Source of the DNA: Pseudomonadota bacterium
Lineage (GTDB): Bacteria; Pseudomonadota; Alphaproteobacteria; Rhizobiales; Devosiaceae
DNA: 64,000 bases
Assembly: GCA_023388175.1 (NCBI GenBank)
Contig: JAEWGT010000005.1
Span: forward strand, 1 to 64,000
Reading direction: 5' to 3'
The position numbers and the translations under genes were made by a program. Under the pieces are notes generated by a model that worked only from the letters and a program-made list of their open reading frames with translations, did not search any database and was not told the DNA's origin. Below, piece after piece: positions 8,508 through 16,674 of this stretch; positions within the stretch are counted from its first letter, which is position 1, and each line of letters starts with the position of its first letter.

Positions 8508-9737
8508 ATGGCAGTCATCGATCAGGTCGAGCTCTATTATGCCAATGCGGATCTGCCAGCGCCGTTCGAACCGGCCTGGGTTCCGGGCAGCCGCCGCACC
8601 AAGACGGGCTTCTATCTCATCCACATCGTCACCGAGGACGGCACCGAGGGCTGGAGCGGCTTTTCCGCATCCGGCAAGGAGCGGGCTGGCATAGGCGATG
8701 GCATTGCCGACGCCTTCCTGGGCACCGATCCCTGCGACATCGATCTCGTTCACGAACGCATCAAGATCCTGGCCAATGGCGGCCTGCGGCACTGGTGGAT
8801 CGAGCCCGCCTTTTGGGACATCAAGGCAAAGCTGGCCGGCCTGCCGCTCTACAAACTCCTGGGCGGTACCGATGATACGCTGCGATTGTATGCGTCATCG
8901 GGGGAAGTGCGCAGCATCGAGGCGCGACGCGAAGAGGCCGAGGCACGCCATGCCGAAGGCTTCACCACAATGAAGATGCGCGTCCATGACTGGGACGAGG
9001 CTGTCGACATAGCCCAGATTCAGGATCTTGCCGAGTATATGCGCGGCCGGATGCGCATCGCGGTCGACTGCAACCAGGCGTTCCGCATGACGCTGCATGG
9101 CAACGCCGCAGCATGGGACCTGCCACGCGCCAAGCGTTTCGTCGATGCTGCCGCTGAAGCCGACCTGCTCTGGGTAGAAGAGCCGCTCTACATGGAATGG
9201 TATGACCAGATGTCCGAGCTGGCGGCCTATTCTCGCGTGCCTGTCGCCGGCGGCGAACTGCACACTTCCGGCCTGCCTGAGCTGCGCTACATGGTGCAGA
9301 AACATTGCTACGACATCTTCCAGCCGGACGCGATGTGGAGTGGTGGCGTGCAGCAGACGCTGGAAGTCGCACGGCTGTGCCGCCAGAAGGGCCTGGGCTT
9401 CAGCGGTCACAGCTGGGGCAACGGTCTGGGCTTTCTCATCAACGCCCACATCATGGCGGCCAGCGGTTTTGCCGGCGAATATCCGTTCGAATATCCCTAT
9501 TGCCCGCCCGGCTGGACCATCGAGGCGCGCGATGCCTTGATGGCACGCCCGTCCTTGCATGACCGCGGACAGTTCCACATGCCGCAGGAGCCGGGGCTTG
9601 GCATCGAGATAGACCAGCAGGCACTGGCGCGGCAGGGAGTCTGTTTCTTCCGCGCCAGCCGGGCCAGCCGCCACTGGATGCCGCTCGTGCTCGAAGGCGC
9701 CGCGGTACGACGCGAAGTTGCCCGAGGAGACGCATGA
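8508..9737 (+). CDS. Enolase-superfamily acid-sugar dehydratase, mandelate racemase subgroup
   Basis: A 409-residue TIM-barrel enzyme. Visible catalytic residues are Lys156-x-Arg158 on the second strand, metal ligands Asp187 (VDCNQ), Glu224 (WVEEP) and Glu250 (AGGEL), and the general-base dyad Asp274 (QPDAMWSGG) and His301 (SGHSWGNG). This arrangement is that of sugar-acid dehydratases such as those for galactonate or galactarate. The substrate is unknown. AAAGGGAG precedes the ATG at 8508. It overlaps the aldehyde dehydrogenase gene by four bases, which supports work in one pathway, with the dehydrogenases making the acid. Confidence 0.88.
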   Translation: MAVIDQVELYYANADLPAPFEPAWVPGSRRTKTGFYLIHIVTEDGTEGWSGFSASGKERAGIGDGIADAFLGTDPCDIDLVHERIKILANGGLRHWWIEPAFWDIKAKLAGLPLYKLLGGTDDTLRLYASSGEVRSIEARREEAEARHAEGFTTMKMRVHDWDEAVDIAQIQDLAEYMRGRMRIAVDCNQAFRMTLHGNAAAWDLPRAKRFVDAAAEADLLWVEEPLYMEWYDQMSELAAYSRVPVAGGELHTSGLPELRYMVQKHCYDIFQPDAMWSGGVQQTLEVARLCRQKGLGFSGHSWGNGLGFLINAHIMAASGFAGEYPFEYPYCPPGWTIEARDALMARPSLHDRGQFHMPQEPGLGIEIDQQALARQGVCFFRASRASRHWMPLVLEGAAVRREVARGDA

Positions 9738-11158
9738 TGACCTACCGGTTCACCCACCGTCCGGGTCTTTTCTGGGCCGGTGGTGACAGCTTTGTCACCC
9801 GCAACCCCGCTCGGCCCGACCAGCTTGCCGGCGAATACACAGAAACGCGGATCGAAGACCTGGACCAGATATTTACGCTTGCCAAAGGCGCCGCGGCCAA
9901 ATGGGCGGCAACGCCCGGCCTGCGCCGGCAGGAACTCTGCCACCAGTGGCTCGACCGCATCCGCACCAATGTGGACGACATTGCCCGCGCCATCACGCTG
10001 GAAATGGGCAAGACGCTGGCTGATGCCCGCGGTGAAATCCTTCATTCCCTAAAGGAAGCCAGCTTTGCCATAGACGAGGCGGCGCGGCCCATCGGCGACA
10101 TCATGCCCTCGGCCCGTGAAGGGCTGCGCAATATGACGATCCGCCGCCCGCGCGGCGTCATCGTTGCTTCGACGCCGTGGAACTACCCGGTGCTGACACC
10201 GCTGCGCAAACTGGCGCCCGCCTTTGCCCATGGCAATGCAGTGATCCTCAAGCCATCGGAAGTCTCGCCGGCCGCCGCCTGCCTGATGGCGGAGCTGGCG
10301 CAGGACATTTTCCCCGAAGGACTGTTTCAGATTGCCCTTGGTGGCGGCAGGCTGGGTGCGGCACTGACCGGACACGCTGGCGCCGATGGCGTGACGTTTA
10401 CTGGTTCCGTCCCTACGGGACGGGCCGTCTATCTCGCCGCAGCGGCCAATCTGGCCGCTGTCCAGCTCGAACTGGGCGGCAAGAATGGCATCATCATCCA
10501 CGATGTCGACGATCTCGACGCATGCCTCGATCAGGTTGTCGCCGGTGCGCTTGAAAATGGCGGCCAGCGCTGCACCTCGATAAGCCGCGTGCTGGTGCAA
10601 CGGGCGCTGGCGCCTGCGGTCGAGGCCGGCATCGCGGCACGCATGGACAGGGTTCGGCTGGGTGACGGCATGAGCGCGGATGCACAGATGGGCCCGATGG
10701 CGTCAGAGGCGCATTTCACGCGCGTCAAGTCCGCCATAGCGCGCGGTTCCGCGGAAGGCGCGCGCCGCGTCACTGAAGTCGGCAGCAGCAAAGACGGGGG
10801 CTATTTCATCCGGCCGACGCTTTTCGCCGATGTCTCGCCAGAAATGAGTCTGGCCTGTGAGGAAGTGTTCGGCCCGGTGCTGTCCATGCTTGTCTACGAC
10901 ACCATCGATGAGGCGTTGTCGATCCTCAATGGCGTAGAATTTGGGCTGGCAGCGGCGCTTTACTCCAACCGCAACGATGTGGTGCAGCGGTTCGTCTCCG
11001 AAGCAGCCGCCGGCATGCTGCATGTCAACCATCAGACCACGATCGACACGAACATGCCCTTTGTCGGGGTCAAGCATTCCGGTGTCGGGGCCGCGTCCAT
11101 CGGGCGCTCGGCAATAGGTTTCTTCACGACGGAACATTCCGTCTATATCAAGTCCTAG
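9734..11158 (+). CDS. NAD(P)-dependent aldehyde dehydrogenase
   Basis: A 474-residue member of the aldehyde dehydrogenase superfamily. PWNYPVLTPLRKLAPAFAHGNAVILKPSE and FTGSVPTGR form the coenzyme site, LELGGKN holds the conserved Glu region, and the nucleophile is Cys280 in GGQRCTS. All key residues are intact. It probably oxidises an aldehyde formed by the downstream GMC enzyme to the acid used by the dehydratase. The start overlaps the dehydratase stop (ATGA). Succinate-semialdehyde- and glycolaldehyde-type enzymes are alternatives. Confidence 0.9.
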   Translation: MMTYRFTHRPGLFWAGGDSFVTRNPARPDQLAGEYTETRIEDLDQIFTLAKGAAAKWAATPGLRRQELCHQWLDRIRTNVDDIARAITLEMGKTLADARGEILHSLKEASFAIDEAARPIGDIMPSAREGLRNMTIRRPRGVIVASTPWNYPVLTPLRKLAPAFAHGNAVILKPSEVSPAAACLMAELAQDIFPEGLFQIALGGGRLGAALTGHAGADGVTFTGSVPTGRAVYLAAAANLAAVQLELGGKNGIIIHDVDDLDACLDQVVAGALENGGQRCTSISRVLVQRALAPAVEAGIAARMDRVRLGDGMSADAQMGPMASEAHFTRVKSAIARGSAEGARRVTEVGSSKDGGYFIRPTLFADVSPEMSLACEEVFGPVLSMLVYDTIDEALSILNGVEFGLAAALYSNRNDVVQRFVSEAAAGMLHVNHQTTIDTNMPFVGVKHSGVGAASIGRSAIGFFTTEHSVYIKS

Positions 11159-11167
11159 GATCGCGCC

Positions 11168-12778
11168 GTGTCCGTGCAAACATACGACTACATCATCGTC
11201 GGCGCCGGATCGGCCGGCTGCGTATTGGCCAACCGGCTGTCGGAAGATGGACGCCACACTGTGCTTCTCGTTGAGGCAGGTGGATCGGACCTGCATCCCT
11301 GGATTCAGGTTCCGATGGGCTATGCGCGGACCTTTTTTCACCCCGGCATGAACTGGATGTATTCGGCCCAGCCTGACCCCGGCGTGGCAGACCGCGCGGT
11401 CTATTGGCCCAGAGGCAAGGTTCTGGGGGGCTCCAGTTCCATCAATGCCATGGTCTATATTCGCGGACAGCGCGAGGACTTCGATGGCTGGGCGGCCGGC
11501 GGCCTGCCAGGGTGGTCCTATGATGATGTTTTGCCCTATTTCCGCAAATCGGAACGCAACAGCCGGGGGGCAGGAGCATATCACGGAGGAGATGGCGAGC
11601 TTGGCGTGTCCGACATCGGCGCCGATTGCGATCCGATTATCGAGCACTTCGTGGGCATGGCCCAAGACATGGGCCTGCCGCTCAATGACGACTTCAACGG
11701 TGACAGCCAGGAGGGCGTGGGGCGCTATCAGTTCAACATCAAGAACGGTTGGCGCTCCAGCGCCGCCAATGCCTTCCTGCGTCCGGCAAGGCGGCGAAAA
11801 AACCTTACCGTCTTGACTGGAGCACATGTGCTTCGTCTTGAACTTTCCGGCACAAGGGTGAATGGCGTGCGTGTCAGGCATGCCGGGCAGGACCGGAGTT
11901 TCAGCGCCCGGAACGAGACAATTCTGGCAGCTGGCGCCGTCAACAGTCCGCAGATCATGATGCTGTCCGGCCTCGGTCCGGCGGAGGCGCTGAAGGCCGC
12001 CGGCATCGAGGTCAAGGCTGCCCTGCCGCAGGTGGGCCAGAACCTGCGTGATCATCTGTATGCCCCCTATGTCTTCAGGGTCCGCCAAAAGACGCTCAAT
12101 GATCGATTGACTGCCTGGCCATTTTTGCTTGGATCGGCGCTGCGCTACGGCTTATCGCGGCGCGGAGCCTTTAGCACCAGTGTCAATCACGCCGGTGCGT
12201 TTCTCCGGACGGAGCCGGGCCTCGATCGCCCCAATATGCAATTCTATTTCATGCCGATGAGCCTCCAGACCCGAGGCACCAAAGTGGGTTTTCACGACTT
12301 TTCTGGCATGACAATTTCGGCCAGTCCGTGCCGGCCGACAAGCACCGGCTTCCTGCGGCTGGCCAGTGCCGATCCCTTTGCGGCGCCGGTGATCGTTCCA
12401 AACTATCTTTCGACCGACCACGACGTAGCCGACATGTTGTCAGGCGTCCGCTTCATTCGCCGCATGGCACAAAGCCAAAGCCTCGCCGCTATCATTGAAG
12501 CTGAAGTGGAGCCTGGTCCCTCGATACGGGAGGAAGCTGACCTCGTGGCCGATTTCCGGGCCAGATCGAACACGACATACCATCCAGTGGGCACCTGTCG
12601 CATGGGACAGGCCGCACAGGACTCCGTCGTCGACCATCATTTGCGTGTCCATGGACTGCAGGGCCTGCGCATTGCCGATGGATCGGTTTTTCCGGACATG
12701 ATTTCGGGCAACACCAATGCTACCTGCATCATGATTGGTGAAAAGGCGGCAGACATGATCCGCTCAACCGCGCCTTGA
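11168..12778 (+). CDS. GMC-family FAD oxidoreductase (choline-dehydrogenase-like)
   Basis: A 536-residue flavoprotein. The Rossmann motif GAGSAGCVLANRLSE near residues 12-26, the GMC signature GKVLGGSSSINAMVYIRG near 85-102 and the catalytic His (TYHPVGTCRMG) and Asn (SGNTNAT) near the C-terminus are present. It oxidises a primary alcohol to an aldehyde, probably passing electrons to the respiratory chain. No signal peptide is visible. The start is a GTG at 11168, nine bases after the aldehyde dehydrogenase stop. Next to an aldehyde dehydrogenase, it suggests alcohol-to-acid oxidation of the operon's substrate. Confidence 0.9.
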   Translation: MSVQTYDYIIVGAGSAGCVLANRLSEDGRHTVLLVEAGGSDLHPWIQVPMGYARTFFHPGMNWMYSAQPDPGVADRAVYWPRGKVLGGSSSINAMVYIRGQREDFDGWAAGGLPGWSYDDVLPYFRKSERNSRGAGAYHGGDGELGVSDIGADCDPIIEHFVGMAQDMGLPLNDDFNGDSQEGVGRYQFNIKNGWRSSAANAFLRPARRRKNLTVLTGAHVLRLELSGTRVNGVRVRHAGQDRSFSARNETILAAGAVNSPQIMMLSGLGPAEALKAAGIEVKAALPQVGQNLRDHLYAPYVFRVRQKTLNDRLTAWPFLLGSALRYGLSRRGAFSTSVNHAGAFLRTEPGLDRPNMQFYFMPMSLQTRGTKVGFHDFSGMTISASPCRPTSTGFLRLASADPFAAPVIVPNYLSTDHDVADMLSGVRFIRRMAQSQSLAAIIEAEVEPGPSIREEADLVADFRARSNTTYHPVGTCRMGQAAQDSVVDHHLRVHGLQGLRIADGSVFPDMISGNTNATCIMIGEKAADMIRSTAP

Positions 12779-12869
12779 CGCAGCCGTCCCTTGCGGGGCA
12801 TGACTTTGGTTTGGCATTTGAGCAGTGGGCTGCCGGCAGGCGATCCTGCAAAGCGGGCATTGGCGTGGG

Positions 12870-13886
12870 ATGAGCAAGCGACGGGTGACATTGCGATTCC
12901 TGTCCGAGCAGACCGGGTTCGATGTCTCGACCATCTCGCGCGTGCTGCGTGACGACGCCACCTTATCCATCCGTCCCGAGAATATCGAGCGCATCAAGAA
13001 GGCAGCGCGGGACTTCAACTACGTCCCGGACATGGCGGGCCGCAGCCTCAGGGCGTCGCGCAGCTTTTCGATCGGCGTGATCCTGCCTTCGCTACAGAAC
13101 CAGATCCACGCCCAGATCGTGGAGGGCGCCTCGCGGGCTTCTCGCGACCGGGGCTATTCCCTGATTATCGCCCATGCCGATGCAAGCGTGCGACCGGGCG
13201 CGCTGGTCGATGAACTGGTGGCGCGCAATCGCATCGATGGCCTGATGTCGCTGACCTTTCGGGATGACCTGCGCCAAGCCGTAGTCGGCCGGGCAATGGA
13301 AATACCCGTCATGGCTGTCAACTGGCGCGCCGATGGCTTTGAGAACTGGGTCACATTCGACGAAGCGCCCGGTGCGCGGCTGGCGGTGCAGCACCTGATC
13401 GACCTGGGACATCGCAAAATCGCGCATCTTTCGGGTGACTTGAAGCGCTTTAATGCCATCGAGCGCCATTCGGGCTATCGGCAAGCGCTTGAAACATCAG
13501 GCATTGCCTTTGACGAGAAGCTGATAGAACCGTCCGGATACAATTATGACGATGGCGTCAGGGCCATCAACGCCCTCATGGACCGCGCAGAAGGCGAATT
13601 CAGTGCCATATTCGCAGTCAGCATGTTGACGGCTGCCGGCGCCATGCATGGCCTGCGCCAGCGCGGCATCGCTGTTCCCGACCAGATCTCTGTGATCGGC
13701 TTCAACGACGGCGCCGTGGCGGAAGTCGTCAGCCCCAGCCTTTCCACGGTCGCCTACCCACTCGCAGAGCTCGGCGCCGCTGCGGCGGACGGCATGATTG
13801 ATATCATCGAAGGCCGCTGCGCGTCGTATCAAAAGGTAATTGGCACGCCCAGCCTCATGTCACGCGCCAGTACTGCAGCGCGATGA
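12870..13886 (+). CDS. LacI-family transcriptional regulator
   Basis: A 338-residue regulator. The N-terminal helix-turn-helix (VTLRFLSEQTGFDVSTISRVLRDD) and hinge (RAARDFNYVPDMAGRSLR-like, ending near residue 64) precede a periplasmic-binding-like effector domain (IGVILPSLQNQIHAQIVEGA onward). The ATG at 12870 places the helix-turn-helix at the very N-terminus as in the family; the longer frame from 12825 adds an atypical extension. It lies about 90 bases after the GMC gene on the same strand and is the obvious candidate to bind the palindrome at 1268-1287, which would give induction by a pathway intermediate. Confidence 0.88.
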   Translation: MSKRRVTLRFLSEQTGFDVSTISRVLRDDATLSIRPENIERIKKAARDFNYVPDMAGRSLRASRSFSIGVILPSLQNQIHAQIVEGASRASRDRGYSLIIAHADASVRPGALVDELVARNRIDGLMSLTFRDDLRQAVVGRAMEIPVMAVNWRADGFENWVTFDEAPGARLAVQHLIDLGHRKIAHLSGDLKRFNAIERHSGYRQALETSGIAFDEKLIEPSGYNYDDGVRAINALMDRAEGEFSAIFAVSMLTAAGAMHGLRQRGIAVPDQISVIGFNDGAVAEVVSPSLSTVAYPLAELGAAAADGMIDIIEGRCASYQKVIGTPSLMSRASTAAR

Positions 13887-14205
13887 CGCTCGACTGCCAT
13901 TACAACTGAAATGCAGCAGTGTTTAAGGACTTGGCCATTCGAGCATGTCCGCTATGGGGTGGCTCCGAAAACGACATGACCGGTCACGAGCGTCGCGATC
14001 TGGTTTAGGCACCGTGAAACGCGGACGCTCCGCGCACCGTCGTCATCTGGCGAGCTGGGCGGGGAATGGATGGTCCCAATGGCCCCTATATTGGGACGTG
14101 ATCACAAGTCTGCAGGCCGGTTTTGAAACGCGGCTGCTAACTGCTTCCATCACGTGGCGGTATCAGTTGGCAGATATGAAACGCGTTTCAAGTGTGGGGC
14201 ATGAT
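13887..14205. other. Intergenic region with a 14-bp palindrome
   Basis: No gene is supported in these roughly 320 bases. A frame continuous with the Sel1-repeat gene crosses part of them, but it lacks a signal peptide and a ribosome binding site at its start. The one visible element is a perfect palindrome, TGAAACG with its complement, at 14177-14190, just upstream of the preferred start of the Sel1 gene. Confidence 0.5.
14177..14190. promoter_or_regulatory. 14-bp palindrome upstream of the Sel1-repeat gene
   Basis: TGAAACG followed directly by CGTTTCA is a perfect dyad ending 15 bases before the predicted ATG at 14206. It resembles LacI-type operators in having an A-run, a CG centre and a T-run, and it differs from the operon palindrome at 1268. 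If translation began at the ATG at 14176 the site would be coding. Confidence 0.4.
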
Positions 14206-15210
14206 ATGGCGAGAAGAACGGAATTTCTTGGGGTCGGACTTGCAGCAATCTGGATGTTTTCCATTTCATCGGGCCCCGGCCTGGCAGCGGCGCATGACGA
14301 TTGCGCTGCACTTGCGGCCAATCCCTATGAGGAGGGTTTTGAAAGCATCGGCAAGGACCAGATGGACGTCGATATCGATGCTGCCATCGCCGCCTGCTCT
14401 GCAGCGGTAGAGCTGAATCCTGAAGACATGCAATCGCGCGCGCGCCTCGCGCGGGCCTATTATCTCGGCAGGCAATACGAGGCCATGTATCCCCACATTG
14501 AGCTCGCCGCCGCAGCGGGCAATGCCATGGCCCAGCAATTGCTGGGGGATTCCCTGGTGGACGGCAAGGGTATCGAGAAAGATCCTGAGCGCTCTTTTGT
14601 TCTTCTTGAGGCCTCGGCGGCGCAGGACTACGCGCCCGGGCTCTACAGTCTGGGCCTCAGCTATCGCGCTGGCGACGGGGTCGAGAAGGATGATGCCATG
14701 GCAGCCGATCTGTTTGCCCGAGCGGCCGCCAAGGACCAACGTTACGCCATGGGCGACCTGGCCATGATGAAGCTCAATGCCGACGGCGTCGAGCGCGATG
14801 TGGAGGGCGGCATTGCCCTGCTGGAAAGGGCCGTCGATCTGCGTGACAGCTATGCGATGCTGCAACTGGGCTATCTCTATTCCGAAGGCGACCTCGTGAC
14901 GCCCGATGGCCCGCGGGCGCTCGACTATTTCCTGGCAGCGGAGGCCGCGGGAGAAACCAGCGCCGCCGCTGCGGCCGCCTATATCTATCTGGGCGAGTAT
15001 GAAGGCGTGGCGTCTGACTTCGCCGAGGCGGAGAGGCTGGCGCGCAAGGCTGCCGATTCCGAGGACGGCGGTGGTTATTTCGTGCTCGGCTATATGACCG
15101 AGAATGGCCTGGGCCTGCCAAGCGACCTGGATGCGGCGCGCAGTCACTATGCTAAAGGTGCCGAACTCGGTGATGACGCCTCGGTGGAGGCTCTCGCAAG
15201 GCTTCAGTAA
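14206..15210 (+). CDS. Secreted Sel1-like repeat protein
   Basis: A 334-residue protein with a signal peptide (MARRTEFLGVGLAAIWMFSISSGPGLAAA), a short mature N-terminus and then at least five Sel1-like repeats. Repeats are seen in AGNAMAQQLLGDSLVDGKG, APGLYSLGLSYRAGDGVEKD, YAMGDLAMMKLNADGVERD, SYAMLQLGYLYSEGD and GYFVLGYMTENGLGLPSD. Such alpha-solenoids mediate protein contacts, probably in the periplasm here. The start at 14206 has a GTGGGG site 7-10 bases upstream; an in-frame ATG at 14176 is possible. The partner is unknown. Confidence 0.82.
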   Translation: MARRTEFLGVGLAAIWMFSISSGPGLAAAHDDCAALAANPYEEGFESIGKDQMDVDIDAAIAACSAAVELNPEDMQSRARLARAYYLGRQYEAMYPHIELAAAAGNAMAQQLLGDSLVDGKGIEKDPERSFVLLEASAAQDYAPGLYSLGLSYRAGDGVEKDDAMAADLFARAAAKDQRYAMGDLAMMKLNADGVERDVEGGIALLERAVDLRDSYAMLQLGYLYSEGDLVTPDGPRALDYFLAAEAAGETSAAAAAAYIYLGEYEGVASDFAEAERLARKAADSEDGGGYFVLGYMTENGLGLPSDLDAARSHYAKGAELGDDASVEALARLQ

Positions 15211-15259
15211 ACGCATGCGCGGGGATAGGCGCAGAAAAGCGCCTCATCCTGCCCGCTTC

Positions 15260-16318
15260 ATGACCCACGACGACTTTACTGGCTGGCGCCTGCATGTTGC
15301 TGTAAGGGGAAACCGAGTTGGCATAAGCACTTGGCAGAGGGGGGCGCAAGAGCTGAGCGCGAATCTTCTTGTACCGCACAGCGAACTGATCTCATCGGAC
15401 GCTTCGACCTGGAGTCACCGTGTCGGCGTCATGTTCGAGACCCGCTTTTCCGATGAGCAGGCTTTTTCGATCGCTTTGCGCAATGCCCATCTCGGCCGCA
15501 TGATTGTCAGCGAGATGCGGACCAGCCCATTCCTGTTCGGACGCAGCAAAGGAAAGCTGCGTTCCGACATGCTCGACCATTTCATGCTGCGGGTCGATCT
15601 GAATGAGAGCGGCTCGACCCTCAACCTGGTGGATTTCGGGCAAACGCTCGACTTCGCGCCGATCGCCTCGCACAATATCTGCATCATCCTGCCGCGGGAC
15701 ACGGTTTCCGAGGCCGTGGGCGGTGCCGAATATCTGCATGATATGACGCTCTCGGGCCCCGGCATCGATCTGCTCAAGGGGTTCATCATCCTGCTCAACC
15801 AGCAGGCACCCAACCTGTTGCGCGAACAGGCCGATGGGACCACCAAAGCCCTGATAGACCTCATGGCTGCGACCCTGTCCAGCACCGCTGCTGGGCAGGA
15901 AAGGGGACGCAACGCCGTTGCCATGGCCGTTACGCAACGGGCGCGCCACTACGTCAATAGCCACCTCGGTGACCCCGATCTGTCACCGGCCAAGATTGCG
16001 CGGGCGCTCGGTCTTTCACGGTCTGCACTGTACAGGCTGTTCGAGCCGTTGGGGGGTGTAGCTGCCTTCGTGCAGGAGCGGCGGCTGGAGCGGGCGTTTC
16101 GCCTGCTCAGCGACCCGCAGGAATTGCGCCTGGTGTCATCCATTGCCCATGCGCTCGGTTTTGCCAGCGAGTCCCATTTTGCGCGCACCTTTCGCCAGCG
16201 CTTCGGCCACACGCCCAGCGATGTCCGGGCCAGCGCGCGCCAAAGCCTGCTGCACCCTGCCGGTATCCAGCATCCCTTTTCCGACAGGCCGTTCGCATCA
16301 TGGCTGAACGGATTGTGA
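15260..16318 (+). CDS. AraC-family transcriptional regulator
   Basis: A 352-residue regulator with an unassigned N-terminal domain resembling AraC_binding_2 and a C-terminal AraC DNA-binding domain (about 245-340). The latter contains LSPAKIARALGLSRSALYRLFEP and SIAHALGFASESHFARTFRQRFGHTPSDVR, the two helix-turn-helix segments. The start is uncertain: 15260 and 15215 are both in frame and neither has a good ribosome binding site. Its position immediately before the leader-peptide genes, on the opposite strand and separated by a hairpin, makes it a candidate regulator of them. This is only positional. Confidence 0.82.
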   Translation: MTHDDFTGWRLHVAVRGNRVGISTWQRGAQELSANLLVPHSELISSDASTWSHRVGVMFETRFSDEQAFSIALRNAHLGRMIVSEMRTSPFLFGRSKGKLRSDMLDHFMLRVDLNESGSTLNLVDFGQTLDFAPIASHNICIILPRDTVSEAVGGAEYLHDMTLSGPGIDLLKGFIILLNQQAPNLLREQADGTTKALIDLMAATLSSTAAGQERGRNAVAMAVTQRARHYVNSHLGDPDLSPAKIARALGLSRSALYRLFEPLGGVAAFVQERRLERAFRLLSDPQELRLVSSIAHALGFASESHFARTFRQRFGHTPSDVRASARQSLLHPAGIQHPFSDRPFASWLNGL

Positions 16319-16331
16319 CGAGGCGAGCATA

Positions 16332-16357
16332 AAGGGTCGGCCTTGCGGCCGGCCCTT
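16332..16357. terminator. Hairpin terminator between convergent AraC and leader-peptide genes
   Basis: An 11-bp stem (AAGGGTCGGCC and GGCCGGCCCTT, one G-T pair) closes on TTGC, between the AraC stop at 16318 and the last peptide stop at 16369. It can act in both directions, as expected between convergent units. Only a weak T-rich tail is present. Confidence 0.65.
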
Positions 16358-16368
16358 GTTTGCATGTC

Positions 16369-16506
16369 TCACATCGGCGAGCCAGGGCGCGTCCGGCGGC
16401 CGCCGGAAACCTCGTCAAGCGTCTCGTCGCGGATCTCGTCAGAGCGGGTGGTTTCCGCCGGCTTGTCCTGCGGCTTTTCGGACTTCTGGGTATCAGGCTT
16501 GCTCAT
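16369..16506 (-). CDS. Double-glycine leader peptide 1 (45 aa), putative exported cationic peptide
   Basis: Too short for routine gene calling. The 45 residues comprise a charged leader (MSKPDTQKSEKP onward) and the motif Ile-12, Asp-10, Leu-7, Asp-6, Val-4, Gly-2, Gly-1 before the predicted cut. This is the canonical C39-peptidase recognition pattern, and a core RRTRPGSPM follows. AAGGAAG lies about five bases before the ATG. It is the third gene of a three-gene minus-strand operon whose products share the same motif. The C39 exporter at 22572-24746 is the natural processing enzyme. Whether the core is modified, antimicrobial or a signal is unknown. Confidence 0.8.
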   Translation of the reverse strand: MSKPDTQKSEKPQDKPAETTRSDEIRDETLDEVSGGRRTRPGSPM

Positions 16507-16530
16507 GGTCTTCCTTTCAGTTGTGATCTG

Positions 16531-16665
16531 TCAGCTCATGCGGGGGCCACGGCGCGAAATGCCGCCAACCACCGTGTCGAGTTTCTCGTCTGCAATCTCG
16601 GCCTCGGCGGGGACCTTGTCCGGCTTCTCGTCCGAGACCGGCTTCTGCTCTGCCTTTGAGGTCAT
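16531..16665 (-). CDS. Double-glycine leader peptide 2 (44 aa), putative exported cationic peptide
   Basis: The 44 residues comprise a 35-residue leader, rich in Lys and Glu, ending EIADEKLDTVVGG, with Ile-12, Asp-10, Leu-7, Asp-6, Val-4 and Gly-Gly conserved with its two neighbours. The predicted core is ISRRGPRMS. An AGGAGG site six bases upstream of the ATG overlaps the TAG stop of the preceding peptide gene, implying translational coupling. No cysteine is present, so a disulfide-type microcin is excluded. No modifying enzyme (LanM, YcaO, radical SAM) is seen in the window. Confidence 0.82.
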   Translation of the reverse strand: MTSKAEQKPVSDEKPDKVPAEAEIADEKLDTVVGGISRRGPRMS

Positions 16666-16674
16666 AGCGGCCTC

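Noticed and set aside
10703..12088. 461-codon minus-strand frame opposite the aldehyde dehydrogenase and GMC genes
   Set aside because: It spans the junction of two certain genes and has no recognisable domain.
13945..14205. N-terminal extension of the Sel1-repeat protein
   Set aside because: The extension is Arg/Ser/Trp-rich and precedes a clear signal peptide that must be N-terminal to work, and a ribosome binding site fits the later ATG.
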